A stretch of DNA of 64,000 nucleotides from Bradyrhizobium sp. 164 (GCF_023073715.1 NZ_JADPKA010000110.1:124001-188000); one strand, 5' to 3'. Numbered from the stretch's first letter, positions 1 through 8,517 are shown. The notes: a model not told the origin generated them from the letters alone. Translations and numbers: made by a program.

Positions 1-1048
1 AGCGAACGAGATCGTCGGGGTCCTGCCCCTCCGGCAGCAGCGCAAAGCGCAGGCTCTTGCCCGGCGCGAGGAACGGCAAGGCAAGGTCCGCGGCGCGGTA
101 AGCCGCCTTCTGGCCGGCGCGGTCGCCGTCGAAGCAGAGGATCGGCTCGTCCGCCATCTTCCACAGCAGCGCGAGCTGGCTTTCGGTGAGCGCAGTGCCG
201 AGCGGCGCGACGGTGCCTGCGAAGCCCGCGGTGACCATGGCGATGACGTCGACATAGCCTTCGACCACGATCAGGGCGCCGCCGTCATGGGTGGCTTTGC
301 GCGCGGTCTGGTGGTTGTAGAGATTGTCGCCCTTGTGGAAGAGCGGCGTCTCCGGCGAGTTCAGATATTTGGCCGGAACGTCCTTCTCCAGCGCGCGCCC
401 GCCGAAGGCGATGACGCGGCCGCGCAAATCCGTGATCGGAAACATCACGCGGTCGCGGAAGCGGTCGTACGGCACCGGAATGTCGTCGCCGGCGACGAGC
501 AGGCCGGTCTCGACCATGTCGTCAACGGACACGCCAAGCTTGCCAAGATGCTCCTTCAGCGCGAAGCGGTCGGGCGGCGCATAGCCGAGGCGGAACTGCA
601 ATTGCGTCGCCGGCGAGATGGCGCGATCGGCCAGATAGCCGCGCGCTTTGGCACCTAAGCGCGACGCCAGCGTCTCGGCGAAGAATTTTGCTGCAAGATC
701 CATGACGTCATGCAGCGATTTGCGCCGCTGCTCATGCCGGGCCGCATCCGGCGTCACCGCCGGCAGCGGCAGTCCCGCCATATTGGCGAGCCGCTCGACG
801 GCCTCGGCGAACGGCACGCCGTCGGTCTCCATCACGAAGTTGATGATGTCGCCGTGCTTGCCGGAGGAGAAATCGTGGTAAAAGCCCTTCTGGTCGTTGA
901 CGTAGAAGGACGGCGTCTTCTCCTGCTGGAACGGCGATAACCCCTTCCACTCCCGCCCCGCCTTCTTCAGCTTGACGCGCTTGCCGACGACTTCGGAGAC
1001 CGAAAGCCGGGCACGAAGCTCGTCGAGGAATTGGGGCGTGAAGCGCAT
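1..1048 (-). CDS. dnaG: DNA primase DnaG, N-terminal part (runs off the window)
   Basis: DnaG makes the RNA primers for lagging-strand synthesis at the replication fork. The visible 349 residues begin MRFTPQFLDELRARLSV and cover the N-terminal CHC2-type domain and most of the TOPRIM catalytic core, with VEGYVDVIAM carrying the catalytic Glu and CFDGDRAG the acidic DGD motif. The helicase-binding C-terminus lies beyond base 1. All four zinc ligands of the E. coli finger are replaced: the sites are Ser38, Gln41, Asp59 and Ser62 (LSPFQQEKTPSF and FYHDFSSGKHG). The fold around them is otherwise conserved, so this looks like a lineage feature rather than damage. In many alphaproteobacteria dnaG is followed by rpoD; that cannot be seen here. 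Confidence 0.96.
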   Translation of the reverse strand, partial: MRFTPQFLDELRARLSVSEVVGKRVKLKKAGREWKGLSPFQQEKTPSFYVNDQKGFYHDFSSGKHGDIINFVMETDGVPFAEAVERLANMAGLPLPAVTPDAARHEQRRKSLHDVMDLAAKFFAETLASRLGAKARGYLADRAISPATQLQFRLGYAPPDRFALKEHLGKLGVSVDDMVETGLLVAGDDIPVPYDRFRDRVMFPITDLRGRVIAFGGRALEKDVPAKYLNSPETPLFHKGDNLYNHQTARKATHDGGALIVVEGYVDVIAMVTAGFAGTVAPLGTALTESQLALLWKMADEPILCFDGDRAGQKAAYRAADLALPFLAPGKSLRFALLPEGQDPDDLVR

Positions 1049-1160
1049 GAGATCCAGTCTTGCCCGAGCGAGATGAGCCGGGCCAAGATCAGGCATATAG
1101 GTGCCGCCTGCGCAAAAGTCAGGTTTGTCGGGATTATACGCGCTGTTCACAGCCCCGCGT

Positions 1161-1265
1161 TATTCCGGGGCGCGCAGAGCACGAGCCTGGAATCAATGGC
1201 GCCACCGGACCGCTGGCAGAAATGGATTTCCGGGCTCGCGCTTCGGGCGCCCCGCAAATGACGGT
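1161..1265. repeat. Interspersed palindromic repeat, family A
   Basis: A non-coding segment between dnaG and the chlorite dismutase gene. It contains TTCCGGGGCGCGC and, further on, TTTCCGGGCTCGCGCTTCGGGCGCCCC followed by ATGACGG-type sequence (written here as short blocks). Similar CCGGGCTCGCG...GCGCCCCGG...ATGACG blocks recur near 7.2-7.4, 11.2-11.4, 23.6, 38.5 and 60.0 kb. This is a REP-like family, not a gene. Confidence 0.6.
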
Positions 1266-1311
1266 GGAGAGAGGCCTTGAACCGCGCCCGGTTCCACGCT
1301 TCCATACCCCC

Positions 1312-1875
1312 ATGTTCAGGACCTTTCGAGGCGGCCAGAGCGGGGGCTGGCGCGTGACGTCAATCTCGCCCGTGAGGGGCGAGCCCCTGCCCTTCGTGCC
1401 GGCGCTGTCGGTGACCGACAGCGAGGCCGTCTCGTTGCCGCTGGTGCCCTCGCGCAACGCCTGGCGGCTGGTCGGCGTCGCGAGCAGCTTGCGTTACACC
1501 GAGCGGCCTGAGAAGCAGCAGCTCGTCGCCGTGCAGGCCGGCCTCGGCCGGTTAGAGGCGACCAGCGCAGCGCTGATCCCGATCCGCAAGTCGCAGGCCT
1601 GGTGGGAGCTGACGCAGGAAGAGCGCCGCAAGATCTTCGAGGACAGATCGCACCACATCGCGAGCAGCCTGCGCTACCTGCCCGCCATCGCGCGCCAGCT
1701 CTATCATTGCCGCGACCTCGGCAGCCCCTTCGACTTTCTGACCTGGTTCGAATTCGCACCGGTTGATGCTGCGCTGTTCGAAGAGCTGGTGGCGATGCTG
1801 CGGCAGACCGAGGAGTGGACCTATGTCGAGCGCGAGGTCGACGTGCGCATGGTGAAGGAGGTGCTGTCGGCCTAA
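1312..1875 (+). CDS. Compact chlorite dismutase-family heme protein
   Basis: A 187-residue member of the chlorite dismutase family in the short form known from Nitrobacter winogradskyi, which is about 183 residues and dimeric. Family enzymes bind heme b and can split chlorite to chloride and O2. The family pattern places the proximal His 13 residues before the distal Arg. Here His115 (in RSHHIASS) and Arg128 (in YLPAIARQL) have exactly that spacing, so the chlorite-cleaving arginine that HemQ proteins lack appears to be present. The start is the Met of MFRTFRGGQSGG; longer frames run into repeat sequence. The stop overlaps the convergent gene by 4 bases. Physiological substrate is unknown; family assignment is firm, activity is inferred. 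Confidence 0.87.
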   Translation: MFRTFRGGQSGGWRVTSISPVRGEPLPFVPALSVTDSEAVSLPLVPSRNAWRLVGVASSLRYTERPEKQQLVAVQAGLGRLEATSAALIPIRKSQAWWELTQEERRKIFEDRSHHIASSLRYLPAIARQLYHCRDLGSPFDFLTWFEFAPVDAALFEELVAMLRQTEEWTYVEREVDVRMVKEVLSA

Positions 1876-2270
1876 TGCTTCAGGAAGCGGCCGGACACGA
1901 TGCGCGGAAGATCGGTGACGGGCCAGTTGTAGACATAGGTCCAGGCCTTGCTGCTGGTGCCGTCCGGCAGCGACACGTCGATCAGCTGGCGCAGATATTC
2001 GGTCGGCTCCGGAAAGCCTTCGCCGCAGGCCTCGTACATGTCGAGCTCGCGCAGCAGCTCGTCGCCCGCGCGCAAGTGAAAGAGCTCACCATGGACGATG
2101 TCGGACGGCGCGTCCGACAGCAATAGCCCCGGATAATGCTTCACCAGGACGAGCCGACCGCGGCAGGTCGCATCGGCAAGGAAATCCGCATGAGCCGCGA
2201 GCAGCCGCGCCATCGGATGATCGAAGCCGCGCATCAGGGTGCCGTAGACGAAGAGACGATCGCAGGTCAT
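1872..2270 (-). CDS. Gamma-glutamylcyclotransferase-like (AIG2-type) protein
   Basis: A 132-residue protein of the GGCT/AIG2 fold, which includes enzymes releasing 5-oxoproline from gamma-glutamyl amines. The N-terminal substrate loop LFVYGTLMRG and the acidic motif LDMYEACGEGFPEPTEY, whose Glu would be the general acid/base, are both visible. The start is the Met of MTCDRLFVYGT. An open frame continues 36 codons upstream, but it translates intergenic repeat-like sequence (GFRQDDSEYA and similar) and is unlikely to be coded. It converges on the chlorite dismutase gene with a 4-base stop overlap. True substrate is not deducible. Confidence 0.85.
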   Translation of the reverse strand: MTCDRLFVYGTLMRGFDHPMARLLAAHADFLADATCRGRLVLVKHYPGLLLSDAPSDIVHGELFHLRAGDELLRELDMYEACGEGFPEPTEYLRQLIDVSLPDGTSSKAWTYVYNWPVTDLPRIVSGRFLKH

Positions 2271-2467
2271 CCGGTGTGTATAGCTGGCAATGGCGCGGAA
2301 CGACAACGCCGCATATTCGCTGTCGTCCTGGCGAAAGCCAGGACCACGATGTACAGGCAATGACGCTCTCAGCGGCATCCTCGGTCGAGCATGGTGATTT
2401 GAAGCGAACCGATCTATACCGATTTTCTTCGAACTTCAGGGCGGCAGTTTTTCCATAGGCAATCAGG

Positions 2468-3271
2468 ATGGCTCTAGATACGGCCGACGCGACCGATCAA
2501 CTCCTCGGCGAGGGCGACATTGCGCCAGTGCATGAGGTGAATACGGCAGGCCAATCGCCCTTCCTGCTCACCGCGGATCATTACGGGCGGGTGCTGCCGC
2601 GCGCGCTCGGCAATCTCGGTGTCGCGGAAAGCGAGCTTGTGAGGCACATCGCCTGGGACATCGGCATCGCCGGCGTCGCCGAGCGGCTCGCAAAAATGCT
2701 CGACGCGCATCTGATCGCGCAGCGCTATTCGCGGCTCGTGATCGACTGCAACCGCCCGCCCGCCGCTGTGAGCTCGATCCCCGTGATCTCTGAAGCCACC
2801 GCGATTCCGCGCAACGAGGGTATTTCGGAGTGGGAGCGCGAGGCGCGGCGGCGCGAGATTTTCGCGCCCTATCATCATCGCATCGACGCCGCCCTCAACC
2901 GCCGCCTGCGCGACAAGCGGCCGACAGCACTGGTGTCGCTGCACAGCTTTACGCCGGTCTATGCCGGCGTCGCGCGGCCCTGGCACGTCGGCGCCCTGTA
3001 TAACCGCGACACCGTGCTGCCGCAGCTTCTCTTGAAACATCTCCGCGCTGAAAGCGATCTCGTCGTCGGCGACAACGAGCCCTATGCGGTGAACGACCTC
3101 ACCGACTACACCATCCCCGTGCACGGCGAGGCGCGGGGCCTCGTCAACACCGGCATCGAGATCCGCCAGGATCTGATCGCCGACCAGTCCGGCCAGCAGC
3201 AATGGGCGGAACGGCTGGCGCGGATCCTTGCCGAGATCGAGGTTGAGCTGAAGGCGGAGCTGTTGGTGTAA
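2468..3271 (+). CDS. N-formylglutamate amidohydrolase-family protein
   Basis: A 267-residue zinc amidohydrolase of the HutG/FGase family (PF05013 type). Recognisable blocks are FLLTADHYGRVLPRAL near the N-terminus, HIAWDIGIAGVAERLA, YSRLVIDCNRPP, LVSLHSFTPVYAG and the C-terminal TIPVHGEARGLVNTGIEIRQD. In true HutG the enzyme releases formate from N-formyl-L-glutamate, the last step of one histidine degradation route. No hut genes are next to it, so the substrate here may be another N-acyl or amide compound. It stands alone and converges on the LysE gene, with only 3 bases between stop codons. Confidence 0.85.
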   Translation: MALDTADATDQLLGEGDIAPVHEVNTAGQSPFLLTADHYGRVLPRALGNLGVAESELVRHIAWDIGIAGVAERLAKMLDAHLIAQRYSRLVIDCNRPPAAVSSIPVISEATAIPRNEGISEWEREARRREIFAPYHHRIDAALNRRLRDKRPTALVSLHSFTPVYAGVARPWHVGALYNRDTVLPQLLLKHLRAESDLVVGDNEPYAVNDLTDYTIPVHGEARGLVNTGIEIRQDLIADQSGQQQWAERLARILAEIEVELKAELLV

Positions 3272-3274
3272 GCC

Positions 3275-3892
3275 TCACTTCGCCCTGGTCAGCGCCAGCC
3301 AGATGCCGCCGCCGATCATGAAGCCGCCGGAAATGCGCGACATCATCCGCGTGCGGCGGGCCGAGAAGAATTTTCGGGCGCGGCCGGCGGCGATGGCGTA
3401 GAGCGCGTCGGTCATGACCGCCGTGACCATGAAGGTGGCACCAAGCAGCGCGACTTGCGGAAAGTGCGGGTGGTTCATGTCCATGAACTGCGGAATGAAG
3501 GCGCCGAAGAACACCAGCACTTTAGGGTTCGACAGCAGCACCAGGAATCCTTGCAGGAAGAAGCCGCCGCGCGGCGGCGGAGGCGGCGCGTCGACGTCAA
3601 CGCCGTCGACCGGCGTCCAGATCAACTTGATGCCGAGCCACACCAGATAGGCGGCGCCAGCAAAGCGTACCCAGTCAAACCAGTACCCCATGGTCGCCAT
3701 CAGCGAGGTCAGACCGACCGCGACGATGCCAATCACGATGGCAAGACCCGCTTGCGCGCCGGCAACGTTGGTGAGCGCCGCGCGGGTGCCGTGCCGCAGG
3801 CCGTTGGCAATGACGAGCGTGACGATCGGCCCCGGCAGCAACGCCAGCGCGATGCAGGCAGCGACGAAGGCGAGATAGGCTTGCATGGACAT
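3275..3892 (-). CDS. LysE/RhtB-family amino-acid exporter
   Basis: An inner-membrane exporter of about 205 residues. Hydrophobic segments fit the six-helix LysE/RhtB fold, and the N-terminal signature ALLPGPIVTLVIANGLRHG (helix 1 and the following loop) is typical. Members export amino acids or homoserine-like compounds; the substrate cannot be read from sequence. The start is one of the clustered Met codons MMSMQAYL (3895, 3892 or 3886); 3892 was chosen. A longer upstream frame is rejected because it is Arg/Pro-rich and overlaps the control region of the divergent arsR gene. Confidence 0.87.
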   Translation of the reverse strand: MSMQAYLAFVAACIALALLPGPIVTLVIANGLRHGTRAALTNVAGAQAGLAIVIGIVAVGLTSLMATMGYWFDWVRFAGAAYLVWLGIKLIWTPVDGVDVDAPPPPPRGGFFLQGFLVLLSNPKVLVFFGAFIPQFMDMNHPHFPQVALLGATFMVTAVMTDALYAIAAGRARKFFSARRTRMMSRISGGFMIGGGIWLALTRAK

Positions 3893-4049
3893 CATGGGGA
3901 GGACTCGCTGCGGTTTGTACGCATTAATGCATGGCGGAGGCCGGAACGGAAGCTCGCAGATCTCGTGTTCCCGCTTGCGGGGAGCTCTTCGCCTCGTCCC
4001 GCAGCGGAGAGATTGCACGCGACCAAAAACATGATTTCTCAAGCGCCGC

Positions 4050-4079
4050 TTGACATGCAACCATTTGGTTGCCTATCAT
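4050..4079 (+). promoter_or_regulatory. Promoter with ArsR-type operator lying between -35 and -10
   Basis: A -35 box TTGACA is at 4050-4055 and a -10 TATCAT at 4074-4079 (18-base spacer). The spacer holds the perfect 16-base palindrome GCAACCATTTGGTTGC (4057-4072). A repressor bound there would block polymerase directly, so autorepression by the downstream ArsR protein is the obvious reading. The start point expected about 7 bases after the -10 coincides with the ATG at 4087. No Shine-Dalgarno sequence is present, so the transcript is probably leaderless. Confidence 0.8.
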
Positions 4080-4086
4080 CATAACC

Positions 4087-4401
4087 ATGGATGAGGTCTT
4101 CAAAGCGCTCGCCGATGCGTCACGACGGTCGCTGCTGGACAGGCTTCACACCCGGAACGGCCAGACCCTGAACGAGCTCTGCGAAGGCCTTGCCATGACG
4201 CGTCAGGCGGTGACCAAGCACCTTGGCATTCTGGAGGAGGCCAATCTCGTCACCACCATCAGGCATGGCCGCGAGAAGCTGCACTATCTCAACCCCGTGC
4301 CGATCCATCAGATCGGCGAACGCTGGATCAGGAAATTCGAGCGCGGCAAGCTCGCCGCACTTAGCGAGTTGAAACGTCAGCTGGAGAAACGCGATGAGTA
4401 A
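4087..4401 (+). CDS. ArsR-family winged-helix repressor of the SRPBCC operon
   Basis: A 104-residue ArsR/SmtB-type regulator. The winged helix is clear: FKALADASRRSLLDRLHTRNG, then TLNELCEGLAMTRQAVTKHL as helix-turn-helix and LVTTIRHGREKLHYLN as the wing. No metal-binding cysteines are visible, as expected for the ArsR subgroup paired with SRPBCC/AHSA1 proteins, whose inducers are mostly unknown. The ATG at 4087 was chosen because the upstream promoter would put the 5' end there. The last 8 bases overlap the next gene, so translation is coupled. The palindrome at 4057-4072 is its likely operator. Confidence 0.92.
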   Translation: MDEVFKALADASRRSLLDRLHTRNGQTLNELCEGLAMTRQAVTKHLGILEEANLVTTIRHGREKLHYLNPVPIHQIGERWIRKFERGKLAALSELKRQLEKRDE

Positions 4402-4864
4402 GCCGGAATTCGTCTACGTCACCTACATCGAGACCACACCGGAAAAGGCTTGGGAGGCGCTAACCAACAGCGCGTTTACGCGGCAGTACTGGTTCGGCGC
4501 CGAGGTCAGATCCGACTGGAAGGTAGGCTCTTCCTTCGCCCTCACGCTCGACGGCGAGATCACCGATTCCGGCGAAATCCTCGAGGCCGATCCGCCGCGG
4601 CGATTGTCCTACAGTTTCAAGCACCAGAAATACGAGGAGCTGCGCGGCGAGCCGATATCGCGTGTCGTCTTCACCATCGAACCGTTCGGCTCGCTGGTGC
4701 GTTTGACCGTGCTGCATGACGGTTTTGTCGAGGGCGGCAAGTATCTCGGCGCCGTCTCCAATGGCTGGCCGGCGATCCTGTCCGGGCTCAAGAGCCTGCT
4801 GGAGAGAGGCAAAGTACTCGCCATCCCGCGCACGGCGCTCAACAAGGGATTCGACGCAAAATGA
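4394..4864 (+). CDS. SRPBCC (AHSA1-type) domain protein, first copy
   Basis: A 156-residue protein of the START/Bet v 1-like SRPBCC fold, a hydrophobic ligand-binding cup. It opens FVYVTYIETTPEKAWEALTN and has the family blocks QYWFGAEV, GEILEADPPRRLSYSF and SNGWPAILSGLKSLLE. It overlaps the arsR gene by 8 bases and the second SRPBCC gene by 4 (ATGA), so the three form one unit. It is a tandem relative of the next gene. Ligand and role are unknown; it could bind the compound sensed by the operon or have a small-molecule enzyme activity. Confidence 0.9.
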   Translation: MSKPEFVYVTYIETTPEKAWEALTNSAFTRQYWFGAEVRSDWKVGSSFALTLDGEITDSGEILEADPPRRLSYSFKHQKYEELRGEPISRVVFTIEPFGSLVRLTVLHDGFVEGGKYLGAVSNGWPAILSGLKSLLERGKVLAIPRTALNKGFDAK

Positions 4865-5373
4865 AGCTCGAGCAGTTCACGCCGCTGACTGTCTACACCA
4901 TCTACATCGCCTCCACGCCCGAGAAGGTGTGGGAGGCGCTGACTTCGGCAGAGTTCAGCCGACAGTATTTCTTCGGCAATGCCGTCGAGGTCGAGCCACG
5001 GCTCGGCGGCGCCTTCATCGTGCGCACGCCCGACGGCGCCGTGCACATCAGCGGCGAGGTCCTCGCCTACGATCCGCCGCGAAAGCTCGCGGTCACGTTC
5101 AACGTGAACTGGCCCGATCTGATCGAGAAGCTCGGCCCGACCCTCGTCACCTACGAGATCGCACAGGCCGGCGATGCCGTCCGGCTCACCATGAGCGAAG
5201 GCCACGACCGCCCGCTCAGCGATGACATTCTTGCAGGCGGGCGCTCCGGCTGGCCGGCGATCCTGTCGAGCCTCAAGAGCCTGCTCGAGACCGGCAAGCC
5301 GCTGGTCGTCAAGCCGGGCCCGCCGCAGCGGATGCTCGATGCGCTGAAGGCGATGGGGATCAAGACGCCGTAG
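4861..5373 (+). CDS. SRPBCC (AHSA1-type) domain protein, second copy
   Basis: A 170-residue SRPBCC protein parallel to the gene before it: VYTIYIASTPEKVWEALTS, QYFFGNAVEVEP, GEVLAYDPPRKLAVTF and SGWPAILSSLKSLLETGK line up block by block. The two therefore arose by tandem duplication and have diverged. This copy carries a C-terminal extension (GPPQRMLDALKAMGIKTP) missing from the first. Translation is coupled through the ATGA overlap. Function and ligand are unknown. Confidence 0.9.
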   Translation: MKLEQFTPLTVYTIYIASTPEKVWEALTSAEFSRQYFFGNAVEVEPRLGGAFIVRTPDGAVHISGEVLAYDPPRKLAVTFNVNWPDLIEKLGPTLVTYEIAQAGDAVRLTMSEGHDRPLSDDILAGGRSGWPAILSSLKSLLETGKPLVVKPGPPQRMLDALKAMGIKTP

Positions 5374-5549
5374 GGCGACGGCCTCCGTGTCGTCGTCCCG
5401 GACAAAGCGCGCCTCAAGCGCGCGCCGATCCGGGCGCCATAGCGAAAGGGTGAAGTTTTTGGCGAAGACTCGTGGTTACGGCTTCGCGCCAACAACATCC
5501 CATACGGCTATGGGCCCGCGGCTTGAGGCGTCTTTGCCATTGTCAGAGG

Positions 5550-7160
5550 CTAACCTTTCGCCCGCAGCTCGCGCCGCAGCACCTTGCCGGTGGCGGTCAT
5601 CGGCAGCGTCTCCGCGAAGGCGACGAAGCGCGGATATTCGTGCGCGGCGAGCTGCACCTTGACGAACTCCTGGATCTCGTGCGCGAGTGCGTCGCTGCCG
5701 GTGAAGCCGGGGCGCAGCACGATCCAAGCCTTGATCGATTCGGTCCGGATCGGATCGGGAATGCCGACCACCGCGGCCATCGCCACGGACGGATGCTTCA
5801 TCAGCGTGTGCTCGATCTCGGACGGGCCGACGCGATAGCCGGCGGTGGTGATGACGTCGTCCTCGCGGCTGACATACCAGAAATAGCCGTCCTCATCCTG
5901 CACGCCGAGATCGCCGGTGAGCAGGAATTCGCCGGCATATTTCTTCGCCGTCGCCTCCGGATTGCGCCAATATTCGAGCATGGTGACGGGACATGGCTGG
6001 CGCACGCCGATGATGCCGCGCTGACCGCGCGCCAATTCCTCGCCCTTGTCGTTGACGATGCGAACGTCGAAGCCTGGCGTCGCCTTGCCCATCGCGCCGG
6101 GGCGGATCGGAAACAGGTTGGAATTGCTGCCAATCACCAGGTTGCATTCGGTCTGGCCGAACACTTCGTGCGCATCGATGCCGAAGGTCTCGCGCACCCA
6201 GCCGAGCAATTCGCCACCCAGAGATTCACCCCCGGTAAAAATGCTGCGCAGCTTGACGCCGGGGTGCTTCACACCGGCCTGTCGCATCAGCTTCAGTGCC
6301 GTCGGCGGCAGAAAGACATTGCGCACGCCGAGATCGGCCATCATCTGCATCGCTGCCTGCGGCTCGAATTTGCGCGCGCGATGACCGACCAGGGGAATGC
6401 CGTGATACCAGAACGCCAAGAGGCCGTTGACGAGGCCGCCGATCCAGGCCCAGTCCGCCGGCGTCCACATAAGATCGCCGGCGCGCGGCAGGAAGTTGTG
6501 GCACATCTCCACATTCGGCAGATGGCCGAGCACGACGCGGTGCGCATGCAGGGCGCCTTTGGGATTGCCGGTCGTGCCAGAGGTATAGATGATCAGTGCG
6601 GGATCATCGGCGGAGGTGTCGACCCGCACGAAATCGGGTGAGGCCGCTTTCACCGAATCCCAGAACGATTTCGCGCCTGCCGGAACGCGCTCGCCGACAA
6701 CATAGACGTTCGTCAGCTCCGGCAGGCGATCGCGGATCCTCGACAGCTTCTCCCAGCCTCCTTCGTCAGTCACGATCGCCTTGGCCTCGGAATTCGACAG
6801 GCGGAATTCCAGCGCGTCCTCGCCGAACAGCGCGAATAGCGGAATCGAGATCAGGCCTGTCCGGAACGCAGCCATGTGTACGATCGGCAGCTCCAATGAC
6901 TGCGACAGGAACACCGCGACGCGGTCACCGCGCGACAGCCCATCCGCCTTCAGCACGTTGGCGAAGCGGCGCGACATCTCGGCGACCTCGTCAAAGGACG
7001 TGCGCGTGGTCACGCGGTTCTCGTCGACATAGATCAGCGCGAGCCGGCCGCTGCCGTCGGCATGGCGATCGCAGCACGCCTCCGCGATGTTGAATCGCGC
7101 CGGAATGTCCCAGCGGAAATTGCGATAGAGCTCGTCGTAAGTTGCGGCTTCGGTCAGCAT
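5550..7160 (-). CDS. AMP-forming acyl-CoA synthetase
   Basis: A 536-residue adenylate-forming enzyme (ANL superfamily) that activates a carboxylic acid with ATP and joins it to CoA. Core motifs are complete: the P-loop YTSGTTGNPKG, the A5 motif FGQTE, LLTGDLG, YRVGPSEIE at the hinge, and the C-terminal catalytic lysine in TATGKVLRREL. The general style (EYWRNPEATAKKY, WYVSREDDVI) is that of the acetyl/medium-chain acyl-CoA synthetase branch. Substrate cannot be fixed from sequence. It is transcribed alone, with repeat-rich gaps on both sides. Confidence 0.9.
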   Translation of the reverse strand: MLTEAATYDELYRNFRWDIPARFNIAEACCDRHADGSGRLALIYVDENRVTTRTSFDEVAEMSRRFANVLKADGLSRGDRVAVFLSQSLELPIVHMAAFRTGLISIPLFALFGEDALEFRLSNSEAKAIVTDEGGWEKLSRIRDRLPELTNVYVVGERVPAGAKSFWDSVKAASPDFVRVDTSADDPALIIYTSGTTGNPKGALHAHRVVLGHLPNVEMCHNFLPRAGDLMWTPADWAWIGGLVNGLLAFWYHGIPLVGHRARKFEPQAAMQMMADLGVRNVFLPPTALKLMRQAGVKHPGVKLRSIFTGGESLGGELLGWVRETFGIDAHEVFGQTECNLVIGSNSNLFPIRPGAMGKATPGFDVRIVNDKGEELARGQRGIIGVRQPCPVTMLEYWRNPEATAKKYAGEFLLTGDLGVQDEDGYFWYVSREDDVITTAGYRVGPSEIEHTLMKHPSVAMAAVVGIPDPIRTESIKAWIVLRPGFTGSDALAHEIQEFVKVQLAAHEYPRFVAFAETLPMTATGKVLRRELRAKG

Positions 7161-7196
7161 GGCAGCACGTTTCCAGAGTAGTTGTCGCCCAGTTTA

Positions 7197-7374
7197 GAGC
7201 CGTGGATGCTCGGGACAAGCCCCGCCGCGGTCATTGCGGCCGACGCACCAGCTTCGAACCCGGAATCCATCATGCGGCATTTCCCGTGGCGCGATAGATT
7301 CCGGGCTCGCCCTTCTGCCTTCGCTCATCAAGCTTCGGCGAACAAGCCGGGGCGCCCCGGCATGACGGTGAGAG
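7197..7374. repeat. Interspersed palindromic repeat, family A
   Basis: The gap between the epoxide hydrolase and acyl-CoA synthetase genes is filled by repeat-like DNA: GTGGATGCTCGGGACAAGC, then TTCCGGGCTCGCCCTTC and GGGGCGCCCCGGCATGACGG. The blocks match other family A copies in this window. No gene is seen here. Confidence 0.55.
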
Positions 7375-8517
7375 TTAGCGCACCGTCGCAAAAAACGTCC
7401 GGACATCGCGCACGAACAGCTCCGGCTGCTCGAAAGCGGCGAAATGGCCGCCCTTCTCCATCTCGCTCCAATGCGTGATGTTGGGGAAGTTGGGCTCCAT
7501 CCAGCGTCGCACCGGCGTGATGATCTCCTTGGGAAACACCGCGACGCCCGTCGGCACCTTCACGACAGGCGTGGTGCGGCGCTTGCCGAAACTTTCCCAA
7601 TAGAGCCGCGCAGAGGAGGTCGCGGTCTCCGTCGCCCAGTACAGCATGACGTTGTCAAGCAGCTCGTCCTTGGTGAAGATGTTCTCGGGATGGCCGTTGC
7701 AATCGGTCCAGGCCCAGAATTTTTCCAAGATCCAGGCCGCCTGCCCGCTCGGCGAATCCGTCAGGCCATAGCCGAGCGTCTGCGGCCGCGTCGATTGCTG
7801 CTTGGAATAGCCGGAATCGAGATCGACATAATGCTTGAGCCCGGCGAGCGCGCGCTTCTCTTCCGCCGTCGGCTCGCCCTCGATCCGTGGCGGCGAATTG
7901 AAGGACAACGTGATGTGGATGCCAGCGCAATGCTCGGCGTCCTGCGCGCCGAGCGAGCTCGTCACCGCCGAGCCCCAGTCGCCGCCCTGCGCGCCGTATC
8001 GCGCGTAGCCCAGCCGGTCCATCAGCTTCGCCCAGGTCGCCGCGATGCGGTCGACGCCCCAGCCCGTGGTCTTCGGCTTGGCCGAGAAGCCGAAGCCCGG
8101 CAGCGAGGGACAGACGACATGAAACGCATCAGCCGGATTGCCGCCATGCGCGGCAGGATCGACCAGCGGCGCGATCACTTTCTGGAATTCGACGATCGAG
8201 CCGGGCCAGCCATGGGTGATGATCAGCGGCAGCGCGGACGGCTGCGTCGACCGCACATGCAGGAAATGGAGGTCGAGCCCGTCGATCTCGGTGGTGAACT
8301 GCTCGAAGCGGTTCAGCTCTGCTTCGCGGGCGCGCCAGTCATAGCCATCAGCCCAATAGGTGCAGATCTCCCGGATCCATTGCAGCGGCGCGCCCTGGCT
8401 CCAATCATCGACCAGCTCCGCCTCCGGCCAGCGGGTGCGGGCGAGGCGCGACTTGAGGTCGGCGAGGACGTCGTCGCTGATGGCGATGCGGAACGGTTTG
8501 ATGGCGCCGGTCATCAT
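7375..8517 (-). CDS. Epoxide hydrolase (EHN-type alpha/beta hydrolase)
   Basis: A 380-residue microsomal-type epoxide hydrolase homologue. The N-terminal EHN domain (FRIAISDDVLADLKSRLART...DGYDWRAREAELNRF) is followed by the alpha/beta-hydrolase core with the oxyanion motif HGWPGS, the nucleophile Asp in GAQGGDWGS and the catalytic His near the end in GGHFAAFEQPE. These enzymes add water to epoxides to give diols. It stands alone between repeats. Substrate range is unknown; function at family level is well supported. Confidence 0.9.
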   Translation of the reverse strand: MMTGAIKPFRIAISDDVLADLKSRLARTRWPEAELVDDWSQGAPLQWIREICTYWADGYDWRAREAELNRFEQFTTEIDGLDLHFLHVRSTQPSALPLIITHGWPGSIVEFQKVIAPLVDPAAHGGNPADAFHVVCPSLPGFGFSAKPKTTGWGVDRIAATWAKLMDRLGYARYGAQGGDWGSAVTSSLGAQDAEHCAGIHITLSFNSPPRIEGEPTAEEKRALAGLKHYVDLDSGYSKQQSTRPQTLGYGLTDSPSGQAAWILEKFWAWTDCNGHPENIFTKDELLDNVMLYWATETATSSARLYWESFGKRRTTPVVKVPTGVAVFPKEIITPVRRWMEPNFPNITHWSEMEKGGHFAAFEQPELFVRDVRTFFATVR

